From: Mesorhizobium sp.
GTDB taxonomy: Bacteria > Pseudomonadota > Alphaproteobacteria > Rhizobiales > Rhizobiaceae
Direction: 5' to 3'
Assembly (NCBI GenBank): GCA_004020645.1
Contig: SAQL01000009.1
Location: forward strand, 168,023-232,022
DNA: 64,000 nt
The position numbers were made by a program, and so were the translations under genes. The notes under the pieces were generated by a model. It made no database searches and was not told where the DNA came from. It worked only from the letters and a program-made list of their open reading frames with translations. This document shows, in pieces, positions 41,295 through 50,799 of the stretch; the stretch's first letter is position 1; each line of letters begins with the position of its first letter.

Positions 41295-42016
41295 ATGAGC
41301 GAAGCGTCCGCCCGCCGCAATCCAAACGATCAGCCGGCGCTGCTCGACACCGAACTGGAACATCTGCCGGCGGAACTGCGCTGGCGCGAATGGATGGGCC
41401 GCGTCGAAGCGGTGATTTTTTCCGCCAGCGAACCGGTGACACGTAGTGTCCTCCCGCAGGTGGTGGGGAAGAACTGCAATCTAGAGCTGATCATCGACGA
41501 CATTCGCGCCGAACTCGCCGGCCGGCCCTACGAGCTGGTTTCGGTCGCCGGCGGCTGGCAGCACCGAACCAAAAAGGTTTTTGGCGACGTCATACACGCC
41601 GCCTTCGGCCAGCAAGGCGGCAAAGGGGAAAAAGAGCTGTCGCAGGCGGAGGCGCTTGTCCTTATGTGCATTGCCTATTTCCAACCGATCACCCGGGGCG
41701 AGTTGTCGAGCTTCTTCGCGAAGGAGGTGTCGCGCGACCTGATCGGCGTGCTGCGCGCGCAAGAGCTAATCGCGTCGGGACCCCGCAGCCCGCAGCCGGG
41801 GGCGCCCTATACCTATGTGACGACCAAAAACTTTCTGTCGCAGTTCGGGCTCGATACGCTACGCCAGCTGCCGGATTTCGAGGCGCTCGAGGACGCCGGG
41901 CTGCTGTCGAAGGAAAGCTGCTGGCCGGCGATATTCCGGTTGGGCTGGCAAGCAGGGAAGCGGACGGCGAAGAGGAAGAAGAAAGGGTCGATGTCGTTGG
42001 AGACGAGACGGCCTAA
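41295..42016 (+). pseudogene. scpB: ScpB-like (SMC-Scp complex) protein with a 3' frameshift
   Basis: ScpB-like winged-helix protein of chromosome/plasmid condensation complexes. The N-terminal WMGRVEAVIFSASEPVTRSV and LSQAEALVLMCIAYFQPITR are family landmarks. After GLLSKE the open frame gives unrelated sequence up to 42152. Restoring one A in the A-run at 41914-41916 gives KLLAGDIPVGL and an acidic tail ending at 42016, about 240 residues. The corrected end no longer overlaps the convergent RES gene, which supports the frameshift. It starts 3 bp after DUF1403. Confidence 0.75.
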
Positions 42017-42051
42017 ATGGATTGGCGCGTTGCCACGCTCCGGTCGGAGGT

Positions 42052-42572
42052 TTACGGCCAGGATGACTGGTCGTGCGGCAGCCGCCGATCTGGATCATGG
42101 ACCGCGACGTGATCGCCTTCGACAAGGTTGGCCGGAAAGATCACCAGATTAGTGCCGCCGGCGTGGCGCAGCGAGGGAAACAGGATACCGCGAAGCCCGA
42201 TCGTGATGACCAGGTCCGCAAGCTTCCACGATGAAGGTATCTTCCTGTCGATGCGAGTGATCTGGCGCCAGGCACAATCCCATTCCTTCCAGGCACTATC
42301 CCAGGCATTTGGGTCGAACCCCTGTGATCGGCGACCTCGGAAAGCGTGATCTTGTAGGCGGCAAGGGTGGCCGGCGGGGTGATGCTGGCGCCCTGCTTGT
42401 ATTCCTCCAACGCTGTCTGAGGGGCGAGGGATAAGTAAAGCGCTTCGACGCCTGGCCGGTTGAAACGACCGCCGTCGATCGCTGCGCCTGCACCGCTGGT
42501 GGGCAGGAAGGCCCATTTGGGTGTCAGATAGCGATGGAAGATCTCGTCCGGCCCGACGCGGGTGACCTTCAC
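42052..42572 (-). pseudogene. RES-domain toxin, frameshifted
   Basis: RES-family NAD-degrading/ADP-ribosyltransferase toxin. The first frame gives GGRFNRPGVEALYLSLAPQT and ALEEYKQ (the R and E of the RES motif). After SEVADH the family continues in the other frame with FDPNAWDSAWKEWDCAWRQ to HAGGTNLVIFPANL. One G is missing in the run at 42319-42322 (C-run on the plus strand). The full protein would be about 173 residues. GTG start overlaps the stop of the antitoxin gene (GTGA). The toxin is probably inactive as sequenced. Confidence 0.8.
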
Positions 42573-42955
42573 CCGCGCGCCCCGTTCTCGAGATCCCGGA
42601 TGAAGGCCAGGACTGCTTCGACTTGGCCGTCGGCGACGAGTTCGGCCGCGGTGCGATGGCCATAGTCGGCGATCGGCTCATTGCGATACCAGTAGATTGC
42701 CTTGTCGACGTCCCCGGTGAGCTCCGTCGCCGCCGAGATCACCTTGACCATCTCGCGCAGCCGGCCCTGCAGGCGCTCCGATGACGGGTTGCGGAGCGTG
42801 TTGCGGTGGACGCCAGTCAATTGCGCCAGGTTGGCCACCTTCACGCCAAGCGCCTGCGACAGGCGCTTCGGTGAGATATAAGGTGTGCGCGGCTCCTGCA
42901 GGCTGTCGACAAAGCCTGAGATCACAGTGGAATGTGCGAGCTGTGCCTGGGTCAT
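42569..42955 (-). CDS. Xre/MbcA/ParS-type antitoxin
   Basis: A 128-residue antitoxin of an Xre-RES pair: a divergent HTH (about 25-65, LSQALGVKVANLAQLTGVHR) and a C-terminal toxin-binding domain (about 70-128, AIYWYRNEPIADYGHRTAAE). Start at ATG 42955, where the family begins and a GGAG box is present; the ORF could be longer. Exactly as long as the second Xre antitoxin at 59.9 kb. Confidence 0.88.
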   Translation of the reverse strand: MTQAQLAHSTVISGFVDSLQEPRTPYISPKRLSQALGVKVANLAQLTGVHRNTLRNPSSERLQGRLREMVKVISAATELTGDVDKAIYWYRNEPIADYGHRTAAELVADGQVEAVLAFIRDLENGARG

Positions 42956-42980
42956 GACAAATCTCCGACCTCTCTCATAC

Positions 42981-43015
42981 GCACAATATATGCACATTTC
43001 TAGGCATAGCAAGTG
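42981..43015 (-). promoter_or_regulatory. Promoter and operator of the first Xre-RES pair
   Basis: On the minus strand TTGCTA, then 16 bp, then TATATT, overlapped by the imperfect palindrome GTGCATATATTGTGC (42981-42995 on plus). Position fits autoregulation by the antitoxin. Confidence 0.45.
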
Positions 43016-43213
43016 AACAGAGCCAGGGGCCGTTCCAGCGCACTGCCTGGCCCGCCAGCGATCGTGCGCCTGGATACTGCGGAAGCCTTTTTTTAACCGG
43101 TGCAGTTTCTCTACTTGCGTCGATGTAGATTCCGCAGTTATTAATACGGCTCGGCGAGCGGGGTCGCAATAAGGCGAGTCAGACGTCATCCAGCAACTTG
43201 GTGCCGCAATCTA

Positions 43214-44134
43214 ATGACCCTTATTGTGACCGCCTGCACGCTGCGGAAGCGGATTGCCCCGCTCGCTCAGCTTTGCGCGCGCGACCTTAGGCCGGGACGG
43301 ATAAGGGAAGTGAGCAACGAGTGGCTTCGGCGTGTCCGGAGTGCCGCTCCAATGGCGCCTGCTTCGCGGCTCTATTGCGGACGAGGCTTTCAGGAAGCCA
43401 TGCAGGCAGCCCGTGTGATCGGGGCGGCGCCCGTGATTGTATCGGCCGGGTTGGGCGTCGTCGACGGCGACGACTTACTGCCGTCCTATAACTTAACCAT
43501 CACGGCGGGTTCGCCTGACGATGTCACTGCAAAGTCGGATCCACGCGCAAGCGCCAAAGCTTGGTGGATGCATTTAGTTGAGGGGCGACGCTCGCTGTTT
43601 GACCGCCTTCGCGCCGAAACAGGGCTGGTCGTGATAGCGTTGCCCAGGGCATATCTGACGATGATAGCGGATGATCTGACCGCACTCCCCAGTGCGCTCA
43701 AGCCCCGGATCCGGATCATTAGCGGTTCTGATGTAAGCGGCGTTTCTGACGATATAGCTGCCGCCCAAATGCCCTATGACGATCGGTTCGATGGCCGTAA
43801 CAGTCCGAACCCAGGAACGCGCGCAGACTTTGCCTCTCGGGCTGCGCGCCACTTTATCGAGGTGGTGCTGAAGGCACGACCGTATGGTTCCGCATTCGAA
43901 CACCAGGCGGATGTAGAGCGGCGGCTCGCTGGAAGTCTGCCGCGACCGCGGCCACTTCGAGCGCGAGTGTCGGACAAAGAGATTGCGATGCTGCTACGTC
44001 TTCACTGGGCCAGCACTCGCGGACAATCCACGCGGCTGCTTCGACTGTTGCGCGACGAAGTCGGTATCGCCTGCGAGCAGGGGCGGTTCGCTCGATTGGT
44101 CGCCGAGGTTAAGAGTGAGCAGGAGGCACCATGA
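43214..44134 (+). CDS. DpdC-like (YaaA/DUF6884-type) protein of the deazaguanine cluster
   Basis: A 306-residue protein. N-terminal VTACTLRKRIAPLAQLCARDL, SRLYCGRGFQEAMQAARVIG and VSAGLGVVDGDDLLPSYNLT form the YaaA/DUF6884-type core. In known 7-deazaguanine DNA-modification clusters such a protein (DpdC) converts incorporated preQ0 to the amide form; assignment here is by context and resemblance, and not proven. The C-terminus adds about 60 residues of HTH-like sequence (VSDKEIAMLLRLHWASTRGQ). First gene of the operon; a candidate promoter (TTGCGT-N18-TATTAA, 43115-43144) lies upstream. Confidence 0.65.
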   Translation: MTLIVTACTLRKRIAPLAQLCARDLRPGRIREVSNEWLRRVRSAAPMAPASRLYCGRGFQEAMQAARVIGAAPVIVSAGLGVVDGDDLLPSYNLTITAGSPDDVTAKSDPRASAKAWWMHLVEGRRSLFDRLRAETGLVVIALPRAYLTMIADDLTALPSALKPRIRIISGSDVSGVSDDIAAAQMPYDDRFDGRNSPNPGTRADFASRAARHFIEVVLKARPYGSAFEHQADVERRLAGSLPRPRPLRARVSDKEIAMLLRLHWASTRGQSTRLLRLLRDEVGIACEQGRFARLVAEVKSEQEAP

Positions 44135-45258
44135 TGGACCGCGTAGAGTCGCTCGTGGTGCGCGCCGTAAAGACTCAGCAGGGCGAGGGTATCGATGTGT
44201 ACGCCTTCTTCCTGTACGGATCAGATTTGTCGCGCGTGGCAGACATTAGCCGCATCCGCCGCGACGAGAACGAGTTGAAGGGCTTCCAACGCAAAGAGAT
44301 CCGCGCTCACGTCAAAGAGATTGTCGAGTTCCTCGACAGTGGTGGCCCCGTCTTGTTTCCCAACGCGATCACTCTTGCACTATCGCTTGACGTAGAATTC
44401 GAGCCGTCTCGCGGACCGAAGCCGAAGGGTCTGATCGAACTCGCCAACACCGGCACCCTGTCGATCCCGGTTCGAGAGGAAGGCGATCGTGCAGCTTGGA
44501 TCGTCGATGGGCAGCAACGCTCACTGGCGCTGGCGCAAGCTAAGAATAGCCGCATCCCCGTGCCTGTTGTTGGATTTGTATCGAGGGACGTTCAATTGCA
44601 TCGCGAACAATTCATTCTCGTCAACAAGGTTAAACCGCTCGATCCGCGTCTAATTAACGAACTGCTCCCTGAAGTTGGGACGCTGTTGCCTCGAGATCTC
44701 GCCGCTAACAAGCTCCCGAGTGAACTTTGCAATCTATTGAACAGGCAGCAGAAGTCGCCTTTCCTTCGCCTGATCAAGCGCCCTTCGGACCTTGAAGGCA
44801 CAGCCGCGGTCGTGACTGACACAGCAATAGTCGACGCCATAAAGCAGAACCTAAAGCCGCCCATGGGCGCACTCAGCCCATACAAACGCGGTGGCGAAGA
44901 TAGCGAGCCGGATGCGATGTTTAACGCGTTAGTCCTCTATTGGACGGCTGTTCGCGAAATTTTCCCGGAAGCCTGGGGGCGACCGTCAACTGAGAGCCGG
45001 CTTATGCACTCTGCCGGCATACGGGTGATGGGGGCCTTAATGGACCCCATCATGTTGCGCGCCGACAGTTCGGCAACGCCTGAGGTGGACGTCCGCGAGT
45101 CGCTGCGCCGGCTGGCGCCATACTGTTGCTGGACAGAGGGGGTTTGGGAAGAGCTTGGTTGGCGCTGGAATGAGGTGCAAGGCACGCCGCAACACATCGC
45201 GAAGCTCGCGGATTACCTGATCCGAAAGGATCGAGAGCTGTCCCGGCCGTCGCGATGA
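44131..45258 (+). CDS. dpdB: DpdB-like DGQHR-domain protein
   Basis: A 375-residue DndB/DpdB-type protein. The core motif is WIVDGQQRSLALAQAK (DGQQR at 126-130), followed by REQFILVNKVKPLDPRLINELLP (about 158-180), which is characteristic of the family. In Salmonella Montevideo DpdB acts with DpdA to insert preQ0 into DNA; DpdB has ATPase activity. Start ATGATGG overlaps the upstream stop; the end overlaps dpdA. Confidence 0.82.
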   Translation: MMDRVESLVVRAVKTQQGEGIDVYAFFLYGSDLSRVADISRIRRDENELKGFQRKEIRAHVKEIVEFLDSGGPVLFPNAITLALSLDVEFEPSRGPKPKGLIELANTGTLSIPVREEGDRAAWIVDGQQRSLALAQAKNSRIPVPVVGFVSRDVQLHREQFILVNKVKPLDPRLINELLPEVGTLLPRDLAANKLPSELCNLLNRQQKSPFLRLIKRPSDLEGTAAVVTDTAIVDAIKQNLKPPMGALSPYKRGGEDSEPDAMFNALVLYWTAVREIFPEAWGRPSTESRLMHSAGIRVMGALMDPIMLRADSSATPEVDVRESLRRLAPYCCWTEGVWEELGWRWNEVQGTPQHIAKLADYLIRKDRELSRPSR

Positions 45259-46544
45259 AATTCATCTTTGCAGACAGCCTCGACCACGTCGATCCGCGAT
45301 ATGACTTCATCCGCGATCGCTATGCTGCAGGCCGCACACCGTATTGGGACGATTTTTATCCGCACGAGATCATGGGATATGCCCCTTACGACGGGGTATT
45401 GGTTTCACGCGGCATCGTCGGTGGAGCTGCGGTTGGCGGGAAATACACCGAGGCGCAGGCCATGCGTTTCCGTCGGGTAGGCGCGCGAACGTTCCTTCGA
45501 TTGGACACGCCTGAATTCGCTCATTTGCCGATTTTTGGTGATTGCGGCGCCTTCACCTATCACAAGGAAGAGTTGCCACCTTACACGCCAGAGGACACTG
45601 CTGAATTTTACGATGATGGAAGATTTACGCATGGCTGCTCGGTCGATCACATCATCTTCGATTTCGACCAGGACCTTGTCGGCACGTCCGGCGGGACTGA
45701 GGAGGCGCGGAGGCGGCTCGACATTACCTTAGAGAATGCCGAAGCCTTTCTTCGAGCGACGCGACAGATGTCCAATCGGTTTACCGCGCTCGGGGTGATC
45801 CAAGGGTGGTCGCCCGGCAGTATGGCAGATGCTGCCCGTCGCCTCGTGGCGATGGGTTATGACTATCTGGCGGTGGGGGGAACCGTTCCTCTTAAGTCAC
45901 CTCAGATCAAGGCATGCCTGCGCGAAATTCGAGAAGCAATCCCTGCTACCGTGCGCTTGCATATCCTAGGATTCGCCAAGGCCGATGAGATCGAAACGTT
46001 CGTGCCGTTCGGGGTCACCAGCTTCGATACCACGTCGCCGCTGATCCGGGCATTTAAGGACGCGAAGGTGAATTACTACCTTCCCGGATCGGACGGAAAG
46101 CTAACCTACTATACTGCTATTCGCGTCCCCCAGGCCGTGGAGAACCCCAAGCTCCAGCGATTGGCGAAGCGCGGGGCACTGAACCAGGAGCGTCTCGTCA
46201 CGATGGAGCGGACTGCACTCGCAGCACTCCGGGCTTTCGACCGGGAGGAGGCCGCGCTGGACGAGGTTCTGGAGGCTGTACTCGCCTACGCGGTGCCAGC
46301 CGTAATGGGTGCCCCTTTGGAGCATTTGCCGGGCGTGCAGTCCATTGACCAACTACGAGCGCGATATCGCCGAACCTTGACTGATCGGCCCTGGACGCGT
46401 TGCGCCTGTCCGATCTGTCAGGCGCTGTCCATTGAAGTCATCATCTTTCGAGCCAGCAATCGAAACAAGCGGCGCGGCATTCACAACCTCGGGGTTTACG
46501 AGCAGTTGGTTGCACGCCTTCCCATCAACGAGCGAATTCAATGA
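45255..46544 (+). CDS. dpdA: DpdA-like DNA-guanine transglycosylase
   Basis: A 429-residue TGT-superfamily enzyme that would exchange guanine in DNA for a 7-deazaguanine base. TGT landmarks: FGDCGAFTY (Asp96 as putative general base), CSVDHIIFDFD, GVIQGWSPGSMADAARRL (substrate-binding Gln/Gly), AVGGTVPLKSPQI, LHILGFAKADEI, FDTTSPL (Asp258 as putative nucleophile), and a zinc site C383xC385xxC388...H410. Its placement between two DpdB-like genes and queE-queD-queC identifies it as DpdA and not a tRNA TGT. Confidence 0.88.
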   Translation: MKFIFADSLDHVDPRYDFIRDRYAAGRTPYWDDFYPHEIMGYAPYDGVLVSRGIVGGAAVGGKYTEAQAMRFRRVGARTFLRLDTPEFAHLPIFGDCGAFTYHKEELPPYTPEDTAEFYDDGRFTHGCSVDHIIFDFDQDLVGTSGGTEEARRRLDITLENAEAFLRATRQMSNRFTALGVIQGWSPGSMADAARRLVAMGYDYLAVGGTVPLKSPQIKACLREIREAIPATVRLHILGFAKADEIETFVPFGVTSFDTTSPLIRAFKDAKVNYYLPGSDGKLTYYTAIRVPQAVENPKLQRLAKRGALNQERLVTMERTALAALRAFDREEAALDEVLEAVLAYAVPAVMGAPLEHLPGVQSIDQLRARYRRTLTDRPWTRCACPICQALSIEVIIFRASNRNKRRGIHNLGVYEQLVARLPINERIQ

Positions 46545-47646
46545 CCATCCTAACCTACCCGGCCATCAGAGCACGTCAGAGCGAGACGCACACGGTGCTT
46601 TCCTTCGCTGCGAGGGCGTCCGAACTAATGCAATTTGCAACCATCGACCGGGTGGCGCGGGACGCCACTGGGCAGTTGCGCGGGTTCCAACGTCCGCAAA
46701 TTGCAGGTCATATTAGGGAAATCCGCGACTACTTGGAGAAGGCTGACGCGATCCTCCCAAATCCAATAGTCGTTGCCTTCACAAGCGGCATCACCGTCAA
46801 CGGTCCTCTCAAGGAGGGACCTTGTACCGTTGAGATCGACATTGACCATGGCCCGCTCGGACTGGTCGTGGACGGTCAACAGCGTCTGACTGCGTTGTCC
46901 CAGGTTGAAGGTAAGGACTTTTAGGTCCTTGTCTCGGCCGTCGTCTGCGCGACGACGAGGAGCTCCGCCGGCAGTTCGTGCTTATCAACAATACTCGCCC
47001 GCTCCCGAAGTCGCTGATTTATGAACTGCTGCCGACGGTCGAGGGTTTGCCGCGTCGCCTTAGCGATCGTTCTTTGGCCGCGGACCTCGCTGCTCGGTTG
47101 AACTATGACGAGCGATCCTCTCTGCGCGGGTTGATACATCAGCATACGAATCCCGACGGAATAATTCGCGATACGGCAATCCAGCGAGTGGTCATCAATT
47201 CGGCCAGCGATGGTGTGATGCGCCAACTTTTACGTCGAAGGAACGGGCATGATCAGTGTTTCGATCTCATCAGCGAGTTTTACCGCGCCGTGCAGACCGT
47301 GTTCCGGGACGAATGGCGTGGGCACGCACCCAAATCCTCCCGCCTGGTTCATGGCGCAGGCATTATGGCGATGGGCTATGTAATGGAGGTGTTGGCGCTT
47401 TTAGACGGTGCACGAACTGGGGAAGACTTCTCTAAGGGTCTCCGATGCTTGGTGGGGAAAACCGCTTGGACATCCGGCAAATGGGATTTCGGCGGCGGAG
47501 ATCGACGACATTGGAAGGCAATTCAAAATGTCAACCGCGACATCGTTACTCTCGCGCAGTACCTCATCGGCATTGTTCGTTCCGACGTAAAAATACGCAG
47601 AAGCTCTCCAACTGGCGTCATCGGTCTGATCGAGACGACCGGTTAG
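46541..47646 (+). pseudogene. Second DpdB-like protein, interrupted
   Basis: Two frames together give a second DGQHR/DpdB protein. The first has FQRPQIAGHIREIRDYLEKA and LGLVVDGQQRLTALSQVEGK. The second has RRQFVLINNTRPLPKSLIYE and LLPTVEG. A TAG at 46922 stands where KDF-Q-VLVSAVV would be expected, and a single-base loss near 46950 shifts the frame. The gene thus has two lesions within about 30 bp. The paralogue 44131-45258 is intact and may suffice. Confidence 0.8.
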
Positions 47647-47650
47647 TACC

Positions 47651-48283
47651 ATGACATACGCTATCAAAGAGATATTCATGACCCTCCAAGGGGAGGGGGC
47701 AAGAACGGGGCGCGCAGCCGTATTCTGTAGATTCGCGGGATGCAATCTCTGGTCGGGGCGTGAGCGGGATCGAGCATCCGCGGTCTGCCGGTTTTGCGAT
47801 ACCGATTTTGTCGGCATGGACGGTCTTGGCGGCGGCCGGTTCGTCGATGCGGAAGATTTGGCACGTGCGATCGCGAATACGTGGGGGTCCGGAGAGCGTC
47901 ACCGGTATGTCGTGTTTACGGGCGGCGAACCGCTGCTGCAGTTGGATGCATCCTTGGTGGAAGCCGTGCGCCGACAGGGATTTGAGATAGCTCTCGAGAC
48001 CAATGGCACGTTGCAGCTGCCTTCGTCGCTGGACTGGGTTTGTGTAAGTCCGAAGGCCGGCGCGCCGCTCACGCTCGTCGGCGGTGACGAGTTGAAGCTC
48101 GTCTATCCCCAAGACGGGCTTGACCCCGAGGTCTTCTCGGGGCTCGCATTCAGTCATTTCTTTCTGCAGGCCATGGACGGAGCAAAGAGAGATGCAAATG
48201 TCCAGGCGGCGATCGCCTATTGTCTCGCAAATCCCCAGTGGCGCCTGAGCCTGCAGACCCACAAATTGCTCGGCATCCCGTAA
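47651..48283 (+). CDS. queE: 7-carboxy-7-deazaguanine synthase
   Basis: A 210-residue radical SAM enzyme making 7-carboxy-7-deazaguanine. MTLQGEGARTGRAAVFCRFA is the family start; the Fe4S4 cluster ligands are C31, C46 and C49 (C-X14-C-X2-C, the QueE variant of CxxxCxxC). GGEPLLQLD is the SAM-binding GGEP motif. Placed in the dpd operon with queD and queC. Confidence 0.94.
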   Translation: MTYAIKEIFMTLQGEGARTGRAAVFCRFAGCNLWSGRERDRASAVCRFCDTDFVGMDGLGGGRFVDAEDLARAIANTWGSGERHRYVVFTGGEPLLQLDASLVEAVRRQGFEIALETNGTLQLPSSLDWVCVSPKAGAPLTLVGGDELKLVYPQDGLDPEVFSGLAFSHFFLQAMDGAKRDANVQAAIAYCLANPQWRLSLQTHKLLGIP

Positions 48284-48294
48284 AGAGAGATCGC

Positions 48295-48651
48295 ATGAAA
48301 ATTGTTCAGGGCTTCACTTTCGAGGCTGCACACCGGCTGCCCAATGTGCCGTCAACCCATCGCTGCCATCGCATGCATGGCCATTCGTATCGTGTTGAGT
48401 TGACGCTGCAGGGACCCGTCGATCCTGTGACTGGGTTCGTCGTCGATTTCTTCGATGTCGAGGCGGCTTTTGAGCCCGTACTACGGCAATTGGATCACCA
48501 CACGCTCAACGAGGTGAAAGATCTCGAAAACCCGACCGCGGAGCTGATCTCCATATGGATCTGGGACAGACTGAAACCGAGTTTGGGAAATCTCACGCAA
48601 GTTAAGGTGTTCGAGACGCCATTTTGCTGGGCGGAGTACGACGGATCATGA
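48295..48651 (+). CDS. queD: 6-carboxy-tetrahydropterin synthase
   Basis: A 118-residue enzyme of the PTPS-I/QueD type. Catalytic Cys24 and zinc ligands H13, H28 and H30 lie in AAHRLP and [15 protein letters not shown]; the second half has [20 protein letters not shown] and [11 protein letters not shown] at 48295 follows an AGAGAGA box. The stop overlaps the queC start (ATGA). Confidence 0.94.
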   Translation: MKIVQGFTFEAAHRLPNVPSTHRCHRMHGHSYRVELTLQGPVDPVTGFVVDFFDVEAAFEPVLRQLDHHTLNEVKDLENPTAELISIWIWDRLKPSLGNLTQVKVFETPFCWAEYDGS

Positions 48652-49412
48652 AGTCATCAACCGACGAAGGCGCGCTTGTTCTGTTCTCCGGTGGACAGGA
48701 TTCGACTACCTGCCTTGCTTGGGCGCTCGATCGCTTTGCGCGTGTCGAGACGCTGGGCTTCGACTACGGCCAGCGTCACCGTGTCGAACTGGACCAGAGG
48801 GTGCAGCTACGCAGGAGCATTAAGGCGCTAAAGCGGGTGTGGGCAGAACGGCTCGGCGACGATCACACGCTCGACCTGTCTGTGCTCGGCCAAGTCTCCG
48901 AAACGGCATTGACTCGGGAGATGTCGATCGAGGTCTCAGCTTCGAGCTTGCCGAATACCTTCGTTCCAGGCCGGAATATCGTTTTCCTTACGTTTGCGGC
49001 CGCATTGGCGTACCGGCGAGGCCTCAAGCACATCGTTGGCGGCATGTGTGAGACAGACTATTCGGGTTATCCCGACTGTCGAGATGACACCATCAAGGCG
49101 GTGCAAGTTGCGCTCAACCTTGGTATGGAACGGCGCTTCGTTCTCGAGACACCACTCATGTGGATAGATAAAGCCGCGACGTGGCGGTTGTCAGCAGAAC
49201 TGGGCGGCAACGAGCTAGTCGAGTTGATCCTCGAGGAGAGCCACACGTGCTACCTCGGAGCGCGCAATCATCGCCATCCCTGGGGCTATGGCTGTGGAAG
49301 TTGTCCGGCTTGCGAGTTACGAGCAAGCGGCTTCGATCGGTTTAAGGCTGAGCGAGTTGATATGGAGGGGGGATACCTGAGTGACAAATTCAGATCAAAG
49401 ACGGTACGTTGA
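48648..49412 (+). CDS. queC: 7-cyano-7-deazaguanine synthase
   Basis: A 254-residue ATP-dependent enzyme making preQ0. PP-loop [11 protein letters not shown] is near the N-terminus, and the C-terminal zinc site is [20 protein letters not shown] plus a further Cys (C-X15-CGSCPAC). No queF is nearby, so the operon's product should be preQ0 and not preQ1. folE is also not in the window and must be elsewhere. Overlaps both neighbours. Confidence 0.95.
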   Translation: MKSSTDEGALVLFSGGQDSTTCLAWALDRFARVETLGFDYGQRHRVELDQRVQLRRSIKALKRVWAERLGDDHTLDLSVLGQVSETALTREMSIEVSASSLPNTFVPGRNIVFLTFAAALAYRRGLKHIVGGMCETDYSGYPDCRDDTIKAVQVALNLGMERRFVLETPLMWIDKAATWRLSAELGGNELVELILEESHTCYLGARNHRHPWGYGCGSCPACELRASGFDRFKAERVDMEGGYLSDKFRSKTVR

Positions 49413-50799
49413 GGGGGGACTTTTCCTAGCTGGTTTCGCGGCCTGCATCCCGTTGGCCAACTACTTTATCGGCCATGTTGGTACCGAGTGCTTGCCAAGC
49501 GGTCCGTGCGTCATACCCGTCGCGCCGGGCCTGACTGCCCCGAGCGGCGTTCTATTCGTCGGGCTCGCTCTGGTGCTCCGGGATTTGGTTCAAAGGCGTC
49601 TGGGATTGTGGTGGGCGGTGGCGGCTATCGTTGCCGGCGCGGCGCTTTCGACGACTTTCGCGCCACCGGCCCTCGTAGTGGCTTCCGTTGCCGCTTTTCT
49701 GTTGTCGGAAACAGCTGATTTGCTGGTGTTCACTCCGCTGCAGCGTCGCGGCCTTATACGGGCGGTCGTTGCCAGTAGCGTTGTTGGCTTGGTAGTAGAT
49801 AGCGTTGTTTTTCTTACGTTGGCGTTCGGGTCCCTTCAATTTCTGCCCGGACAGATCGTAGGCAAGACGTTGATGGTGCTGATTTCAGTTCCTGTCCTCG
49901 CGTGCTTACGCGCTCGTGACCGGCAACTGGGACTCCAGCCTCCATGGGAGACGACGGCCGGCGAGGAAACAGAAATCAGTGCGTGGTGTGCAATCTGGCA
50001 TGCACTCACCAGACGATCTATCGCCTACTTTCCCCGCGTACAACAAGCCGATGGTTCGTGGACGACAGTTGGCGACGCCGAGTTGATCCAGAAGGCAACG
50101 ACCGCGCTCACGGATCTCGCGCCCAACAGTGACGATTTGGACGGCCTACTCAGCCGTGCGCGTGAGAGTCTTGACGAAGTCAAAGCGCTCACCGACTACC
50201 AAGACGGCAAAGCCACACGCTTGCTCACCATTATTACATTTCTGAGCGCAATGTCCGGCCTTCTCTTCGGGAAGTTGGTCGACCTGTATCCGCTCCAGTC
50301 GTTACTGGCGAAACCTGAGGTCCCTTGGTGGCACCTGGCGCTCGTTTGTGTCGCCTATCTCGGCTTCGCCGCCTTCGCATTGTCGTCGATCTGTGGAGCT
50401 ATGGTTACATTTCACGCCATCCGCGCCCGGTTTCGCTACCCCAAGACATCACGGGGTGGTCGCGCGAAGTCGTTCTTGTTTTACACTGGAATACTGGGGG
50501 TTCTGCCGGATGAGTGGGCAAGCTCGTTCGTCGCCACCGACGATCGGACCAAGTTAGCCGGCAATGTCAAGCTTCGCTACTTTCAGAATTACGTCGTGGA
50601 GAGCTACCTGATCGCCGCAAAAGTCGCTGACAAAGTGCGATACCTTGTGCCCGCCCAGGCGATACTGGCTATAGCAACGCGGGTGCTCTTGTTCTGGCTC
50701 TTGGCGTACGCGACCACCTTTGCGCTGGTGCCACCGTTGGATAAGACAGCGACTCCAATCCTGACGCCGACGCCGGAAAAATCGGGCCAAACGCAGTGA
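49381..50799 (+). CDS. VUT-family queuosine-precursor transporter fused to a Pycsar-effector-like membrane domain
   Basis: A 472-residue fusion read from a GTG. Residues about 10-180 form a VUT/YhhQ-type transporter: [11 protein letters not shown], the block [16 protein letters not shown] ([20 protein letters not shown]) and [16 protein letters not shown], with six TM segments. Residues about 190-460 contain a soluble segment, then membrane segments with [20 protein letters not shown] and [20 protein letters not shown], similar to the PycTM (DUF5706) effector domain of Pycsar antiphage systems. It would bring in a deazaguanine precursor and might also act as a membrane effector; both are inferences. 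Overlaps queC by 32 bp. Confidence 0.7.
   Translation: MTNSDQRRYVEGGLFLAGFAACIPLANYFIGHVGTECLPSGPCVIPVAPGLTAPSGVLFVGLALVLRDLVQRRLGLWWAVAAIVAGAALSTTFAPPALVVASVAAFLLSETADLLVFTPLQRRGLIRAVVASSVVGLVVDSVVFLTLAFGSLQFLPGQIVGKTLMVLISVPVLACLRARDRQLGLQPPWETTAGEETEISAWCAIWHALTRRSIAYFPRVQQADGSWTTVGDAELIQKATTALTDLAPNSDDLDGLLSRARESLDEVKALTDYQDGKATRLLTIITFLSAMSGLLFGKLVDLYPLQSLLAKPEVPWWHLALVCVAYLGFAAFALSSICGAMVTFHAIRARFRYPKTSRGGRAKSFLFYTGILGVLPDEWASSFVATDDRTKLAGNVKLRYFQNYVVESYLIAAKVADKVRYLVPAQAILAIATRVLLFWLLAYATTFALVPPLDKTATPILTPTPEKSGQTQ

Noticed and set aside
45255..46544. Ordinary tRNA-guanine transglycosylase (tgt)
   Set aside because: The operon holds two DpdB-like genes and a DpdC-like gene and lacks queA and queF; the sequence blocks differ from tRNA TGTs (DCGAF in place of DSGGF).
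49381..50799. Frameshift joining two separate genes at 49.9 kb
   Set aside because: The frame is continuous from transporter to the second domain, with no internal stop or start near the junction, so a real fusion is more likely.
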